Positions 20,514 to 32,961 of a stretch of 64,000 bases of DNA are shown in pieces. The stretch's first letter is position 1. Every line of letters starts with the position of its first letter. The translations under genes were made by a program, and so were the position numbers. This DNA comes from Bacteroidales bacterium (GTDB taxonomy: Bacteria > Bacteroidota > Bacteroidia > Bacteroidales > Bacteroidaceae). The notes beneath the pieces were generated by a model, which had not been told where the DNA came from, ran no database searches, and saw only the letters and a program-made list of their open reading frames with translations. The stretch is from the NCBI GenBank assembly GCA_029218405.1, contig JAQXRG010000103.1, positions 17,216-81,215 on the forward strand, given 5' to 3'.

Positions 20514-21692
20514 ATGAATAACTTCACATTCTACAGTCCCACGGAATTTGTCTTCGGCAGAGAGACAGAGACCCAGGTGGGCAGACTCTGCATACGCTAT
20601 GGTGCACGACGCGTCATGATAGTCTATGGAGGCGGCAGCGTGGTACGCTCCGGTCTTCTGGACCGTGTCAAAGACTCCCTCACGAGGGAGGGCATCGTAT
20701 GCTGCGAACTCTCAGGTGTGCAACCCAACCCTGTTGATACGAAAGTCCGCGAAGGACTGGCACTGGCCCAGGAGTTCCAGCCAGACTTCCTGCTTCCTGT
20801 CGGTGGCGGCTCGGTCATCGATACGGCCAAGGCCATTGCAGTGGGCTACTACTACGAAGGTGACTTTTGGGATTTCTACATCGGAAAGGCCAAACCCCAC
20901 CAAGCATTGCCCGTGGGTGTCGTACTCACCATCCCCGCCGCAGGCAGCGAAGGCAGTGGCAACACGGTCATAACGGACACCCGGACGAAGGTGAAGACCG
21001 GCCTGCGCGAGCCGATGCTCCTGCGCCCCCGATTCGCCGTCATGAACCCGGAGCTGACAATGACACTGCCCGCATGGCAGACTGCGAGCGGCATTAGCGA
21101 CATGATGGCGCACATCCTGGAACGCTACCTGAGCAATACGCCCGACGTACAAATCGGCGACCGTCTGGCGGAGGGAATGCTTCTGGCCATCATGGAGATG
21201 GCGGCACGCGTGATGAAAGATCCGCTGGACTATGAGGCTCGCGCCAACATCATGTGGTGTGGCACCATTGCCCACAACGACACTTGTTCGCTGGGACGGA
21301 AGGAGGACTGGTTCAGCCATGCCATGGAGCATGAGGTTTCGGCGGAATACGACGTGACACATGGTGCCGGACTGGCCGTCATCGTACCGGCCTTCCTCCT
21401 GTATGCATCCCGCCACAACCCTCACAAGGTGGCACAGCTGGCGCACAGAGTGCTCGGAATCGCTGATTCGGGCGACATGGAGGAGGATGCCCGGCAAGGG
21501 GCACTGGCCTTGAAGGCCTGGCTGCACGACGTGCTCAGGATGCCCGTCAACTTCTCTCAGCTCGGCATCCAAGCACCCGACCTGGAACTGATGAACACTC
21601 GCCTGCACAAGCTCAAGGGCGAGGTACTGCATGGATACATGGACCTGGACGCTGCAGCCACGATGGAGATTTATCGCATGGTCATGGAATGA
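20514..21692 (+). CDS. iron-containing alcohol dehydrogenase
   Basis: GGGSVIDTAKAIA; EHEVSAEYDVTHGAGLAVIVPAF. Confidence 0.95.
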   Translation: MNNFTFYSPTEFVFGRETETQVGRLCIRYGARRVMIVYGGGSVVRSGLLDRVKDSLTREGIVCCELSGVQPNPVDTKVREGLALAQEFQPDFLLPVGGGSVIDTAKAIAVGYYYEGDFWDFYIGKAKPHQALPVGVVLTIPAAGSEGSGNTVITDTRTKVKTGLREPMLLRPRFAVMNPELTMTLPAWQTASGISDMMAHILERYLSNTPDVQIGDRLAEGMLLAIMEMAARVMKDPLDYEARANIMWCGTIAHNDTCSLGRKEDWFSHAMEHEVSAEYDVTHGAGLAVIVPAFLLYASRHNPHKVAQLAHRVLGIADSGDMEEDARQGALALKAWLHDVLRMPVNFSQLGIQAPDLELMNTRLHKLKGEVLHGYMDLDAAATMEIYRMVME

Positions 21693-21710
21693 AAACAATG
21701 ACAACCCAGT

Positions 21711-21753
21711 AAAAAGTGGTCCGCCCTGACAAGAACAGGACGGACCACTTTTC
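21711..21753 (+). terminator. intrinsic terminator
   Basis: AAAAAGTGGTCCGCCCTG...CAGGACGGACCACTTTTCT. Confidence 0.85.
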
Positions 21754-21845
21754 TGTATCGGAAACACATACCGTCCGTACTGCCCTTCTGCCCGTTGTCG
21801 TAGAGACCGTATTAGGTGAAAGGGACAACCGGGCGGCTACAGAAA

Positions 21846-21867
21846 AGGCGGACCCGAAAGTCCGCCT
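21846..21867 (-). terminator. hairpin terminator of the DASS gene
   Basis: AGGCGGAC-CCGAAA-GTCCGCCT; minus strand continues TTTTCTG. Confidence 0.7.
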
Positions 21868-21906
21868 CTCCAGAAAGGGCCCGTCCATGCAGGTCCAATA
21901 AGATGT

Positions 21907-23421
21907 TTACAGCAGTCCGGCCGAACCGAGCGCAATGAGCATGGAATAGCCCAACACGAGACCGATAAGACCCATGATGATGCCGACACGCTCCATGTCC
22001 TTCTGCTGAATCATACCCGTAGCATGCGCCAAGGCATTGGGAGGGGTACTGATGGGCAGCACCATGGCCAACGAAGAACCGATAGCGACACCGATGAGCA
22101 GGGTGCTCACGCCACCCACTACCTCCAGGTTCTCGCGGGCACTCATACCAGCAATGGCGAGGATGGGCACCAGCAAGGCAGCGGTTGCCGTGTGCGAGAT
22201 GAAGTTGGCCATCATGTAGCAGATGAGGCCGGAGCCGATAATCATCGCTACAGGCGACCAGGTATTGAACGGAATGGACTCAATCAGGTGCTGCGCCAGA
22301 CCGGTCTCGTTGAGGGCGACACCGAGGGCGAAGCCACCGGCTACCATCCACAGCACAGACCAGCTGATTTCTTCCAGGTCACGCTTGGTGATGACACCCG
22401 TGATACAGAAGATACCGACCGGAATCATGGCTACAACATTAGAATTGACACCGGTGAACTTGTCGGTCATCCACAACAGGACGGTGACAGCGAAGGTGAT
22501 ATAGACGACTACAGAACGCCAGTCGCGCTTGGCCTCTCCCTCAATGTTCAAGTGGATGGTCTTCTGCTTGAAGGGGAACATCTTGAGCAGCAGCAGCCAT
22601 GCGATGAACAGCACCACAAGGGTGAAAGGCAACATGAAGGCCATCCATTCACCGAAGCCCAGGTTCAGGTTCAGTCCTTCGGGATCGTTGAGGTACTTCA
22701 GGGCAATGGCGTTGGGAGGTGTGCCGATGGGGGTCGCCATACCGCCCACATTGGCCGCTACCGGAATGGCAAGGGCCAGACCAATCTTTCCTTTACCGTC
22801 GGCCGGCAAGGCCTTGAGCACCGGAGTGAGGAAGGTCAGCATCATGGCGGCGGTCGCAGTATTGCTGAGGAACATGGAGAAGACGGCGGTAACGAGGATG
22901 AAGCCCAACAGCACGAAGCGGCTCTGGGTGCCGAACGGCTTGAGCATGGTGCGGGCGAGCATCAGGTCAAGGCCGCTCTTGGTAGCGGAGATAGCGAGGA
23001 TGAAGCCACCGATGAACAGCATGATGATGGGGTCAGCGAAGCAGTGAAGGATGGACTTGTACTTCACCGACTGGCCCAATGCCTCGGGAGCGTAACCCTG
23101 GACAAAGAACCAGAAACTGCTGTCGGACACGGACAAGAGCAGGAGCACCACCACCATCATGGACGTGGTCCAGGCAGGCACAGCCTCGAACACCCACATC
23201 AGGGTGGCGAAGACAAAGATGGAAATCAATCGCTGTTCGATAACGGTCAGTCCGGCAATGCCGAACGCCTCAATAGGCAACAGCCACAATACTAATGCCG
23301 TAAGGATGGCAATCGACAGCTTGACAATGCGTCCCGGCAACTTGTTTTCCGACAATCTCCGGGCCTTCTTCAACTCATGATAGGATTCGACCAATTGGAA
23401 TCCATGGAACAGTTTAAACAT
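21907..23421 (-). CDS. SLC13/DASS family sodium:anion symporter
   Basis: NTATAAMMLTFLTP, IGTPPNAIALKYL, SNA-type and ISTPPNALAHATG motifs; multi-TM. Confidence 0.92.
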   Translation of the reverse strand: MFKLFHGFQLVESYHELKKARRLSENKLPGRIVKLSIAILTALVLWLLPIEAFGIAGLTVIEQRLISIFVFATLMWVFEAVPAWTTSMMVVVLLLLSVSDSSFWFFVQGYAPEALGQSVKYKSILHCFADPIIMLFIGGFILAISATKSGLDLMLARTMLKPFGTQSRFVLLGFILVTAVFSMFLSNTATAAMMLTFLTPVLKALPADGKGKIGLALAIPVAANVGGMATPIGTPPNAIALKYLNDPEGLNLNLGFGEWMAFMLPFTLVVLFIAWLLLLKMFPFKQKTIHLNIEGEAKRDWRSVVVYITFAVTVLLWMTDKFTGVNSNVVAMIPVGIFCITGVITKRDLEEISWSVLWMVAGGFALGVALNETGLAQHLIESIPFNTWSPVAMIIGSGLICYMMANFISHTATAALLVPILAIAGMSARENLEVVGGVSTLLIGVAIGSSLAMVLPISTPPNALAHATGMIQQKDMERVGIIMGLIGLVLGYSMLIALGSAGLL

Positions 23422-23533
23422 AAGGTAAGATTAGAATAAATAAGTAGTAATGTTTATAGCTCTCAAAAACGCGATAAAGATACACTATTATTTTGATTCT
23501 ACCTAATTTTCCGGAATTAAGTTGAAAGAAAGT

Positions 23534-25456
23534 TTACTTGAACATTTTCTCTATGTCCTCTTCCTGAATGACCGACAGCACCAGCTTGCCATCGGGTGTA
23601 TAGTTGGGCGTAGGCAGCTCAAAGAGACTGTCCACCAAGCTGTTCATCTCTTCATTGGTCAGTACCTGACCGGGCACAATGGCCGCAGAACGAGCCAAAG
23701 AGAGTGCCAGCAGGTGCTGGATCTCTTCTTTCACCTTGCAACCTTTCTCCAGGGCGGTCTGCACCATACCGGTCACCAACGACTCAGGGTTCAGGCCTTC
23801 GATGCCGGCCGGCACTCCGTTGATGGCGTAGGAGCCGCCTCCCAGCGGGCTGAGGTCGAAGCCCAGTGCGGAAAGGTCGTCGAGGATGCTCTCCAGCACG
23901 GGCACTTCGGCCGGTGAGAAATGCACCATGTCGGGGAAGAGCATCCGCTGTGAGGCGTTCCTGCGGCTGTCCATCTGCCGGCGGTACTGCTCGTAGAGGA
24001 TGGTGGTGTGCGCCCGCTGCTGGTCGATGATCATCAGTCCGGACTTGACGGAGGTCAGGATGTAGCTGCCCTTGTATTGGAAATGCTGGGTCAACGATGA
24101 GGCGGACGCGGCAGACGGTCCCTCACCGAACACATCGCCCACGGCCTGCGGATGGCTCCCCTCGGTGTCGGAAACGGCGGGCATCTCTTCCTCAAACGCC
24201 GGAGGTTCGAGGAGGTCCGTTGAACGAGAGGAGGACGCATGCTCCAGTCCATGGAACAAGGGCTCCCACTCGGTACGGGCAGGGGAAGGCGAACCTGCCG
24301 AAGAGTAGGAAGAAGGCGGCGCTACCGTGGCATTGGCGGCAAACGGATTGTACGTGGGGTCAATGGAAGTGACCGGTGGCCGGGAAGGCCCCGACTGGTA
24401 AGTGGCCAGGTCAAGGGCAGGAATATCGGGCATCCCTTCGGTGTCGAAGTCGATGGAAGGGACCGCGTTGAAGCGTCCTAAGGTCTCTTTGACTGCCGCA
24501 GAGAGAATCTGCCAGATGGCCTGCTCGTTCTCGAACTTGATTTCCGTCTTGGTGGGATGGATATTGACATCAATTTGCGCAGGGTCCACTTCAAAATACA
24601 GGAAATAGGACATCTGCTCCCCTGCGGGAATGAGATGCTCGTAGGCATCCGCCACAGCCCGGTGGAAATAGGGATGACGCATGTAGCGCCCGTTGACGAA
24701 GAAGTACTGACGGGCTCCCTTCTTGCGGGCCGACTCGGGCTTCCCAAGAAAGCCGTGGATGTGGACCATGGTGGTGGTCAGGTCGAGCGATAGCAGTTCC
24801 TGGTTGAGTTTCTTTCCGAACACCCCCATGATGCGCTGCCGCAACTGGATGGCGGGCAAGTGAAGCAGCTCGGTGTCGTTGTGGCGCAGCGTGAACGTGA
24901 TGTCGGGATTGACCAAGGCGATGCGCTCGAACTCAGCCAGGATATTGCTCAGTTCGGTCTGGTTGGACTTCAGGAACTTACGACGGGCCGGGACATTGAA
25001 GAACAGGTTCTTCACGCAGAAGTTGCTGCCTTTGGGGCATGCCACTGCCTCCTGGCTCTCGACTTTGGAGCCGGCGATAGAAAGGGACGTACCCAACTGT
25101 CCTGCTTCCTGACAGGTGCGCAGTTCCACCTGGGCCACCGCCGCGATGGAGGCCAGTGCCTCGCCACGGAACCCCATGGTACGGAGTGCAAAGAGGTCGG
25201 CCGCCTCGCGTATCTTCGAGGTGGCATGCCGCTCAAACGCCAAGCGGGCGTCAGTCTCAGACATTCCCTTCCCATCATCAATGACCTGGATGCAGGTCTT
25301 CCCAGCATCGGTGACCGACACGTCGATACGAGTGGCGCCCGCGTCAATGGCGTTCTCCACCAGCTCCTTCACCACAGAAGCTGGCCGTTGGATGACTTCG
25401 CCCGCCGCTATCTGGTTGGCCACCGCATCGGGCAACAGACGGATGATATCGCTCAT
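23534..25456 (-). CDS. mutL: DNA mismatch repair protein MutL
   Basis: [54 protein letters not shown]. Confidence 0.98.
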   Translation of the reverse strand: MSDIIRLLPDAVANQIAAGEVIQRPASVVKELVENAIDAGATRIDVSVTDAGKTCIQVIDDGKGMSETDARLAFERHATSKIREAADLFALRTMGFRGEALASIAAVAQVELRTCQEAGQLGTSLSIAGSKVESQEAVACPKGSNFCVKNLFFNVPARRKFLKSNQTELSNILAEFERIALVNPDITFTLRHNDTELLHLPAIQLRQRIMGVFGKKLNQELLSLDLTTTMVHIHGFLGKPESARKKGARQYFFVNGRYMRHPYFHRAVADAYEHLIPAGEQMSYFLYFEVDPAQIDVNIHPTKTEIKFENEQAIWQILSAAVKETLGRFNAVPSIDFDTEGMPDIPALDLATYQSGPSRPPVTSIDPTYNPFAANATVAPPSSYSSAGSPSPARTEWEPLFHGLEHASSSRSTDLLEPPAFEEEMPAVSDTEGSHPQAVGDVFGEGPSAASASSLTQHFQYKGSYILTSVKSGLMIIDQQRAHTTILYEQYRRQMDSRRNASQRMLFPDMVHFSPAEVPVLESILDDLSALGFDLSPLGGGSYAINGVPAGIEGLNPESLVTGMVQTALEKGCKVKEEIQHLLALSLARSAAIVPGQVLTNEEMNSLVDSLFELPTPNYTPDGKLVLSVIQEEDIEKMFK

Positions 25457-25472
25457 GGCTCTCCTCCTTTCC

Positions 25473-25769
25473 TTACAGCGTGAACTCGCCGGTGACGAGG
25501 TAATGCAAGATGTACATCAGCACCAGAATGGCCACGAAGAGGGTGCCGTAGGTCAATGGCTTGCGCCCGCTCTCTTTCCGTCGCTTGAGGTAGGTGGTAC
25601 CTTCCACAAACTTGCCACGGATATCTTCAGGAGTGAATTCCTTCGGCGGCAACATGCCAAGGTCACGCCGGGCGGTCTCTTCAATCTTCTGCAGTTTCTC
25701 TTTCCGCTCGTCCACGTAGATGTACTCATGATGGTACGCGCGGGGCTTTCTCATGGTAAACATTCCCAT
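25473..25769 (-). CDS. small conserved membrane protein
   Basis: 98 aa with C-terminal TM; between mutL and the OstA-like gene. Confidence 0.65.
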   Translation of the reverse strand: MGMFTMRKPRAYHHEYIYVDERKEKLQKIEETARRDLGMLPPKEFTPEDIRGKFVEGTTYLKRRKESGRKPLTYGTLFVAILVLMYILHYLVTGEFTL

Positions 25770-25788
25770 AGCTGTATTCTCCTTCTAT

Positions 25789-27552
25789 TTATTCGTTAGT
25801 TTCTAATGCTTGTCTCACATTGACGGTCACCGTATCGGCCGGCACCGTCACGCGGACCGAGTCGGGCGTTACGGACACGGCCGGCTTCGGACGGCTGTCG
25901 AACAGGTGCTGGTTGGGCAGTTCGATGGGGCCCCGCACATTCTTCTTCAGCATGTCGCCGGCTTTCTTGTCCTGCCAGCTGAACACGTCGGCCTTGCTCC
26001 GGGGACGCAGGTAGTCGAACCAGACAAAGTTGCTCAGTTTCCGCTTATCCTTGGGAATCTGCGTCAACGGATAGAGGGTACCGGTTGATTTGGGGAACAT
26101 CACCATCTTCTCGATTTTCTGGTTCTCCAAATACACGTCGAGCTGGCTGGTCTCAGACACGTTCATGCCGATGAGGGTACTGTCGGAATCCATCGGATAA
26201 TAGACCACCCGTACGGAACCGACCACCTCGGTCTTCCGCATCTGTCCGTCACGGAAATACGCCTTCATTTCCTTGCCGGTGACCTGGTTGTACATGACGC
26301 TGTCAATCTGTTCGACCGATAGGGCCTGGTTGATGATGTGGGCCCAGTCGATGGTACTGTCGTTCATGTAGAGCAGGATACGCTCGCCCAACAGCTGCTG
26401 CTTCTGGTTCCACACCACAGGGTCGTGGTAAAGGGTCAGGCAACTGTCGGCGGACGAGAAGACCAACGAATCGGACACTCCCTGCACGTCGGTGCGGTAG
26501 AAACGGACCTTGTGGAAGGCCCGCATCTCGCGGTACATGGAGTCGGTACCAAGGTGGAAGGTCTCCATCAGCAAGGTGTCACCGTGCAGGAACAGGCTGT
26601 CGCCCTGCGAGTAGTCCACCGCCAAGGCCCGGCGGGTAGCGAACGCGTACTTGCGGAACTCATTGTAGTAACCATACTCACCACTCAAGAGATTCTTGTG
26701 AAGCGTGTCGGTCAGCAACATGTCGGTGAACGCTTCTCCTACGCCCCGGTTGCGGTCGTAGAACAAGGTGTCGCCCACGAGCTGCCGCCCGTCGCTTGTA
26801 AGGACGGAGCGCTGGTAAAGCCAGGCTTTCCCCGCCTGTGTGTCGTACGTGCCCAGCTCGGAATAGATGTGGTTGGCATCGCTGACAATGTCCGACGGAC
26901 CCACGATATCCGCCACCTTCGTAGCGGTATTGTAGTGCAGGGTGTCGGAAGTCAGGGTAAACTGCGGATTGACCAGCTTGACGTTGTAGTTGAAGACGGC
27001 CTGCTTGGTGGAAGGACTGTACTCGCCCCAGTCGGAGGTCAGCACATTCTCTTCGTCCATCAACGTCCCGCCATCGAAATAGTAGCCCAGGTTGAAGAGC
27101 CGGTCGTAATTGAGACTGTCGGTCAGCAGGGTAGTGTTGCGGTTCTCCATGCGCACGTTGCCCCGCATCTCGGCAATCTGTGTGTTGCCGTCGTAATACA
27201 AGTGGTCTCCATAAAGGAAGAGGGTGTCGCCCTGCTCCATCCGCACGTTGCTGAACGCCTCGAACGAGCTGATCTGGTCGTAATAGTAGGCGCTGTCGCA
27301 ATACATGTAGATGCTGTCGTGGCGAAAACGCACATTGCCCACCACCACCTGCGCATCGGGGCGACGGGCGTCCTTCCGCAACACATCCGAATGCAGCAGA
27401 TACACCTTACTCTTGGGCTGCTGCCGCGAACCGGACGGGCCGTTCTTCCGGGCCGTCTGAGCCAGCAGACAAAAGCCGAACAGGCACAGGACCCCCATCA
27501 GCAGTGTCCTATGCCCGTTGCCTGTTTGCTTTCGCTTCGTTATTTCCTTCAT
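25789..27552 (-). CDS. OstA-like protein (LPS transport-related)
   Basis: VYLLHSDVLRKDARRPDAQVVVGNVRFRHDSIYMYCDSAYYYDQISSFEAFSNVRMEQGDTLFLYGDHLYYDGN. Confidence 0.88.
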   Translation of the reverse strand: MKEITKRKQTGNGHRTLLMGVLCLFGFCLLAQTARKNGPSGSRQQPKSKVYLLHSDVLRKDARRPDAQVVVGNVRFRHDSIYMYCDSAYYYDQISSFEAFSNVRMEQGDTLFLYGDHLYYDGNTQIAEMRGNVRMENRNTTLLTDSLNYDRLFNLGYYFDGGTLMDEENVLTSDWGEYSPSTKQAVFNYNVKLVNPQFTLTSDTLHYNTATKVADIVGPSDIVSDANHIYSELGTYDTQAGKAWLYQRSVLTSDGRQLVGDTLFYDRNRGVGEAFTDMLLTDTLHKNLLSGEYGYYNEFRKYAFATRRALAVDYSQGDSLFLHGDTLLMETFHLGTDSMYREMRAFHKVRFYRTDVQGVSDSLVFSSADSCLTLYHDPVVWNQKQQLLGERILLYMNDSTIDWAHIINQALSVEQIDSVMYNQVTGKEMKAYFRDGQMRKTEVVGSVRVVYYPMDSDSTLIGMNVSETSQLDVYLENQKIEKMVMFPKSTGTLYPLTQIPKDKRKLSNFVWFDYLRPRSKADVFSWQDKKAGDMLKKNVRGPIELPNQHLFDSRPKPAVSVTPDSVRVTVPADTVTVNVRQALETNE

Positions 27553-27564
27553 AGCGGCTCGGGG

Positions 27565-28944
27565 TTATTGCTTGATCCATCCCGGATACTTGAACTCGCA
27601 CTTGCGCCAGTTGGGACTGATGCGCACGTAGGTATTCTTCTGCTTGTCCAGAATCCATTTCTGCAGCTTCTCCTCGCCACGCTTCTCGGTGACGATGGCC
27701 TTCAGGCGCTGGTAGTCTTCGGTGATGGTCGCCTTGTGGCCATCAATACGGTTCTTGAGCTTGACAATGGCACAGACTTCCTTGCCCTTGGCGTTGATCA
27801 TGGAGAAAGGTTTCGACACCTCTCCGATTTCCATATCCGCCACCACCTTGGCCAGTTCCTGCGACACCATACCGGCCAGCGCGTCCATTTCGAAACGGGA
27901 GGTACTGGTCTGCGGGTTGGCCAGCAGACCGTGGTTGTTGCGCGTATCCTTGTCCTGGGATATCCACGTAGCGGCATCGTCGAAAGTGAACTTGCCCTTG
28001 CGGATGTCGTTGGCGATGGAGTCAAGACGGTTCAGGGCCACCTCTACGTCCTGCTCATCCACCTTGGGCTTGATGAGAATGTGCCGGTAGCTGACACGGT
28101 CGCCGCGCCGCTCAATGAGCTGGGCAATGTGGTAGCCGTACTCGGTCTCGAAGACCTTCGAGATTTTCTTCGGGTCGGTCAGGTTGAACACCACATTGGC
28201 GAACTCCGGCGTGAGCTGTCCGCGTCCGGTGAAGCCGTACTCACCGCCGTTGCGGGCGGAACCCGGGTCTTCGGAATAGAAACGCGCCAGAGTAGAGAAG
28301 GAAGTCTCGCCCTTGTTGACACGGTCGGTGAACTCGCGCAGCTGTTTCTTGACCCGCTCAATCTCTTCTTCGGTAATCTTGGGTTCCTGGGTGATGATCT
28401 GCACCTCCACTTGGGTAGGCACGAACGGGATACTGTCCTGTGGCAACCGGTTGAAGTAATTGCGCACCTCGGCCGGCGTGAGCTTGATGTCACCGATAAT
28501 CTTGCGCTGCATGGCCCGGACGGTCTCCCCGTCGCGGACATTGTCGCGCACCATCTCGCGTATCTGCGTATAGGTCATGTTGTAGTATTCCTCCAGTTTC
28601 TCTCGCGAGCCGATCTGGTCCTGCAGCCAGGACAGACGGGTCTCCACCTGCTGCAACACCTCCTGGTCGCCCACGATCACACTGTCCAGTTCTGCCTGGT
28701 GAAGAAACAGCTTCTGCACGGCCAGCTCCTCGGGAATGACGCAATAGGGGTCGCCGTTGAAGCGGCGGTTCTCGTACTGGGCGTTCATCCGTTCGTTCTC
28801 TACATCCGACTTGAGGATGGCCTCATCGCCCACTACCCATACCACTTCGTCGATGACATTGTCCTGCGCCCCAACGGTCAGTCCGCACACACACAGCAGC
28901 AGGCTCACAATAACTCTCACAACGTTCTGTTTATTCATTTTCAA
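27565..28944 (-). CDS. surA: SurA-like peptidylprolyl isomerase
   Basis: NVIDEVVWVVGDEAILKSDVE; two PPIC-like segments. Confidence 0.88.
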   Translation of the reverse strand: MKMNKQNVVRVIVSLLLCVCGLTVGAQDNVIDEVVWVVGDEAILKSDVENERMNAQYENRRFNGDPYCVIPEELAVQKLFLHQAELDSVIVGDQEVLQQVETRLSWLQDQIGSREKLEEYYNMTYTQIREMVRDNVRDGETVRAMQRKIIGDIKLTPAEVRNYFNRLPQDSIPFVPTQVEVQIITQEPKITEEEIERVKKQLREFTDRVNKGETSFSTLARFYSEDPGSARNGGEYGFTGRGQLTPEFANVVFNLTDPKKISKVFETEYGYHIAQLIERRGDRVSYRHILIKPKVDEQDVEVALNRLDSIANDIRKGKFTFDDAATWISQDKDTRNNHGLLANPQTSTSRFEMDALAGMVSQELAKVVADMEIGEVSKPFSMINAKGKEVCAIVKLKNRIDGHKATITEDYQRLKAIVTEKRGEEKLQKWILDKQKNTYVRISPNWRKCEFKYPGWIKQ

Positions 28945-29795
28945 TAGTAAATAATATCATTCTCTTCTGAAGCCTCCCGGTACAGGTCCTCCTTGACTTT
29001 CCGGAGGAAATCGACCCGCTTCAGATTCACCAATATGTTTTTTATCTCACTCTTCGCATATTCAATGGGCAGCTGTTCCCCTTTGGCCAGAAAGTGCTCC
29101 ACGTGCAGGAGGTAACAATAAGCCGTGTCCTTCACCTCTACATTGTGGTTCCGCTGCAGGTAGCCGACCTCCGTTTCCAGCGCCTTCAAGGGAATCTTGG
29201 CAGACAGTTCGGAGACAGGCACCCACCTGTCGTAGAAATAGTCGAACGCTACCGCCCCACTGATGCTGAACTTCTCGAGCTGGTCGAGCGCCTCTTCCGT
29301 GTTCTTGCGGTACCAGACACGGGCCTGCGACAACTGTCGGGCGTTGAGCGGCGCCTTAAGGAACAGTCCCTTGACATACGGCTGCTCCGCACGGAACAGG
29401 TCGGGATGGGCCGTATAATACTGCTCCACCTCAGTGTCGGTCACTTCGTTGCCCAACTTCTGGTTCACCAGCTCTTCCTGATAGGCATGCAGGATGAGCG
29501 AACGGCGGTAGGAAGCCACCCGTTCCTCCAGCTTCAGGTTGTCGGGGATATTTCCCTCGGCCTTCTCGTAGAGCAACACATCCTCTACCCAGTTACGGAT
29601 ATACTTCTCGACAAAGGCCAGGCTGTCCTTTCCCTTGAGCCCTGCCGGCAAGGCGGACAGGACATCCTCCTTGTACAGATAGGTACGCCCCACCTCGACC
29701 AGCGGTGTCTTGCCCCGATGATCGACTTTCTGGCCACAGCCGGCACACAGTGCCGCCAGCAGCAGTCCCATACCTATTTTCACGTTCTGTCTCAT
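28941..29795 (-). CDS. periplasmic peptidylprolyl isomerase-like lipoprotein
   Basis: Lipobox ALCAGCGQ; operonic ATGA overlap with surA. Confidence 0.7.
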   Translation of the reverse strand: MRQNVKIGMGLLLAALCAGCGQKVDHRGKTPLVEVGRTYLYKEDVLSALPAGLKGKDSLAFVEKYIRNWVEDVLLYEKAEGNIPDNLKLEERVASYRRSLILHAYQEELVNQKLGNEVTDTEVEQYYTAHPDLFRAEQPYVKGLFLKAPLNARQLSQARVWYRKNTEEALDQLEKFSISGAVAFDYFYDRWVPVSELSAKIPLKALETEVGYLQRNHNVEVKDTAYCYLLHVEHFLAKGEQLPIEYAKSEIKNILVNLKRVDFLRKVKEDLYREASEENDIIYY

Positions 29796-29842
29796 GCCGT
29801 AAAAGAATTAGCGAACGAAGATACATATTAATTGCTTACGAA

Positions 29843-31207
29843 TCATTTCTCCCCTTCACAATTAACGGTTTTTAAAATGTCTTCGTGGATTTCAACCTTG
29901 TATTTTGCCTTCAGCCGCTGCAAGCGGGTGGAAGCGTACCACTGACAATAATCGCTCCGCAAGAGCGGCAACACATCCCGATAGTCTTCCGGTCCTTCTT
30001 TCAACCGTTTCCCAAGGAGGAAGGTGTAGCGGGAATCAGACGAGGCAGGCAACTCGCCACAACGGAACGCCAGCTTGTCCACATATGCGTTCTGCCCGAT
30101 GCGGAACAGGCCGCAAATCATCTCCGCCTCCCACTCCGGATGCTCCGCCTGCACTTTCCGGAGCGCCGCGGTCCATTCGGAAACCGGCAGCTTCTTCAGC
30201 CGTTTGCGGATTTTTGAAGCCGCTTTCTTGTCGGCACAGCGCACCACCGCCCCTTTGTAATGGGGCAGCTCCCAGCCATAGTCCTGCCGATGACGGTCGA
30301 AATAGTCGGCCAGCTGCCGATCGTCCACCTCAGCGGACAATTCGGTGATGTCCGCATGACGCAGGTCCCAGTAGGTAGCCAGCAAACCGTCGCGTGCCTC
30401 ATCCAGCTGCCGTCGCAGGGCAAGGTCCGTCAGGCTACGGGTCTGCCAGCCGCTGAAACGTTGATCGTCCAGTGCCGGATGACGGTCGCCCTCCGCTTCC
30501 CAACGCCGCTGCCAGAACTGGGCGGCGGCTTCGGCACTGACTCCTTCCCGTCGGCCATCCACCCTCATGACATGGACACCCAACGGCGAAAAGAACGGCG
30601 CCACCATCTCTCCGTCTTCCAGTCGTTCCAACCGGGTGGCGAACTCCTTCAGCAAACCCCGCAGGGGCCGCCAGACCTTCTCCTCCACCTGAATGCCTTC
30701 GAGCGACGAGGGCGTACCGCCTGCCGACAAGGTGGCGTACAGGGACTGCATACGCTCCTCCGCTGTCCGTTCCATCTGCTTCGGGTCGTGCTGTCGCAAA
30801 GGGATGGTCCAGCACGTCAGGCAGACCCACGTGTCGGACAACAAACGCTCGGAACGCTGGCGGTACATCTCACCGCACGCCTGTTCCATACGTGCCGGAC
30901 TGATGAGGTACTTCTTCAGCACCTCGCCTTGCAGGACAGCACACTGTTGCCGGAACTGCGGCAAGGTGTCCAACCGTTCTGCCAAGGCATCCTCCACCTT
31001 CACCCTGAAATCCACATACCGGTTCAGGCAATGGTTCACCGACTCCTCTCCCACCGACCTCGCCTGGCGGTAATAGCGGTGGAAGTCATCGACGGTCACA
31101 GACCGGCCGTTGACAGAGAACAAGGCCGCCGGAGGGTTGTCGGCCATGGAACGGCCTCCTCCCCCTACCGCCACAACGAGGCATAGCAATAACTTAAGTT
31201 TTCGCAT
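29843..31207 (-). CDS. peptidylprolyl isomerase (PPIC-type) family protein
   Basis: Signal peptide; SurA-like architecture; third in the PPIase run. Confidence 0.75.
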   Translation of the reverse strand: MRKLKLLLCLVVAVGGGGRSMADNPPAALFSVNGRSVTVDDFHRYYRQARSVGEESVNHCLNRYVDFRVKVEDALAERLDTLPQFRQQCAVLQGEVLKKYLISPARMEQACGEMYRQRSERLLSDTWVCLTCWTIPLRQHDPKQMERTAEERMQSLYATLSAGGTPSSLEGIQVEEKVWRPLRGLLKEFATRLERLEDGEMVAPFFSPLGVHVMRVDGRREGVSAEAAAQFWQRRWEAEGDRHPALDDQRFSGWQTRSLTDLALRRQLDEARDGLLATYWDLRHADITELSAEVDDRQLADYFDRHRQDYGWELPHYKGAVVRCADKKAASKIRKRLKKLPVSEWTAALRKVQAEHPEWEAEMICGLFRIGQNAYVDKLAFRCGELPASSDSRYTFLLGKRLKEGPEDYRDVLPLLRSDYCQWYASTRLQRLKAKYKVEIHEDILKTVNCEGEK

Positions 31208-31277
31208 ACTACTATATTATAAAGAAAGGGTGGACGCGAATCCACCCATCCTTATTATCTGTCTGTCCTTCCCGTCA

Positions 31278-32762
<1,485 letters not shown>

Positions 32763-32881
32763 TTATGCTTTAGATTTTATTGCGTGCAAAATTAGCGTTT
32801 TTCTTTGAAACAGGAAAGTGGATATCCCTAAATTTTTCTTAAAAGCCATGTACTTTCCCCGTGCGGCCCCAACAAGCAACA

Positions 32882-32924
32882 GGACCCCCGGAAACAAAGA
32901 AAGTGTCTTCGTTTCCGGGGGTCC
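32882..32924. terminator. strong hairpin between recQ and guaB
   Basis: GGACCCCCGGAAAC...GTTTCCGGGGGTCC. Confidence 0.7.
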
Positions 32925-32961
32925 CTGTTCTGTCCGCCCTCCCTGCAAGGGGAAGGCCGTA

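Noticed and set aside
26338-28947. 869-aa plus-strand ORF opposite the OstA-like gene and surA
   Set aside because: Antisense artefact; composition skewed and no recognisable motifs.
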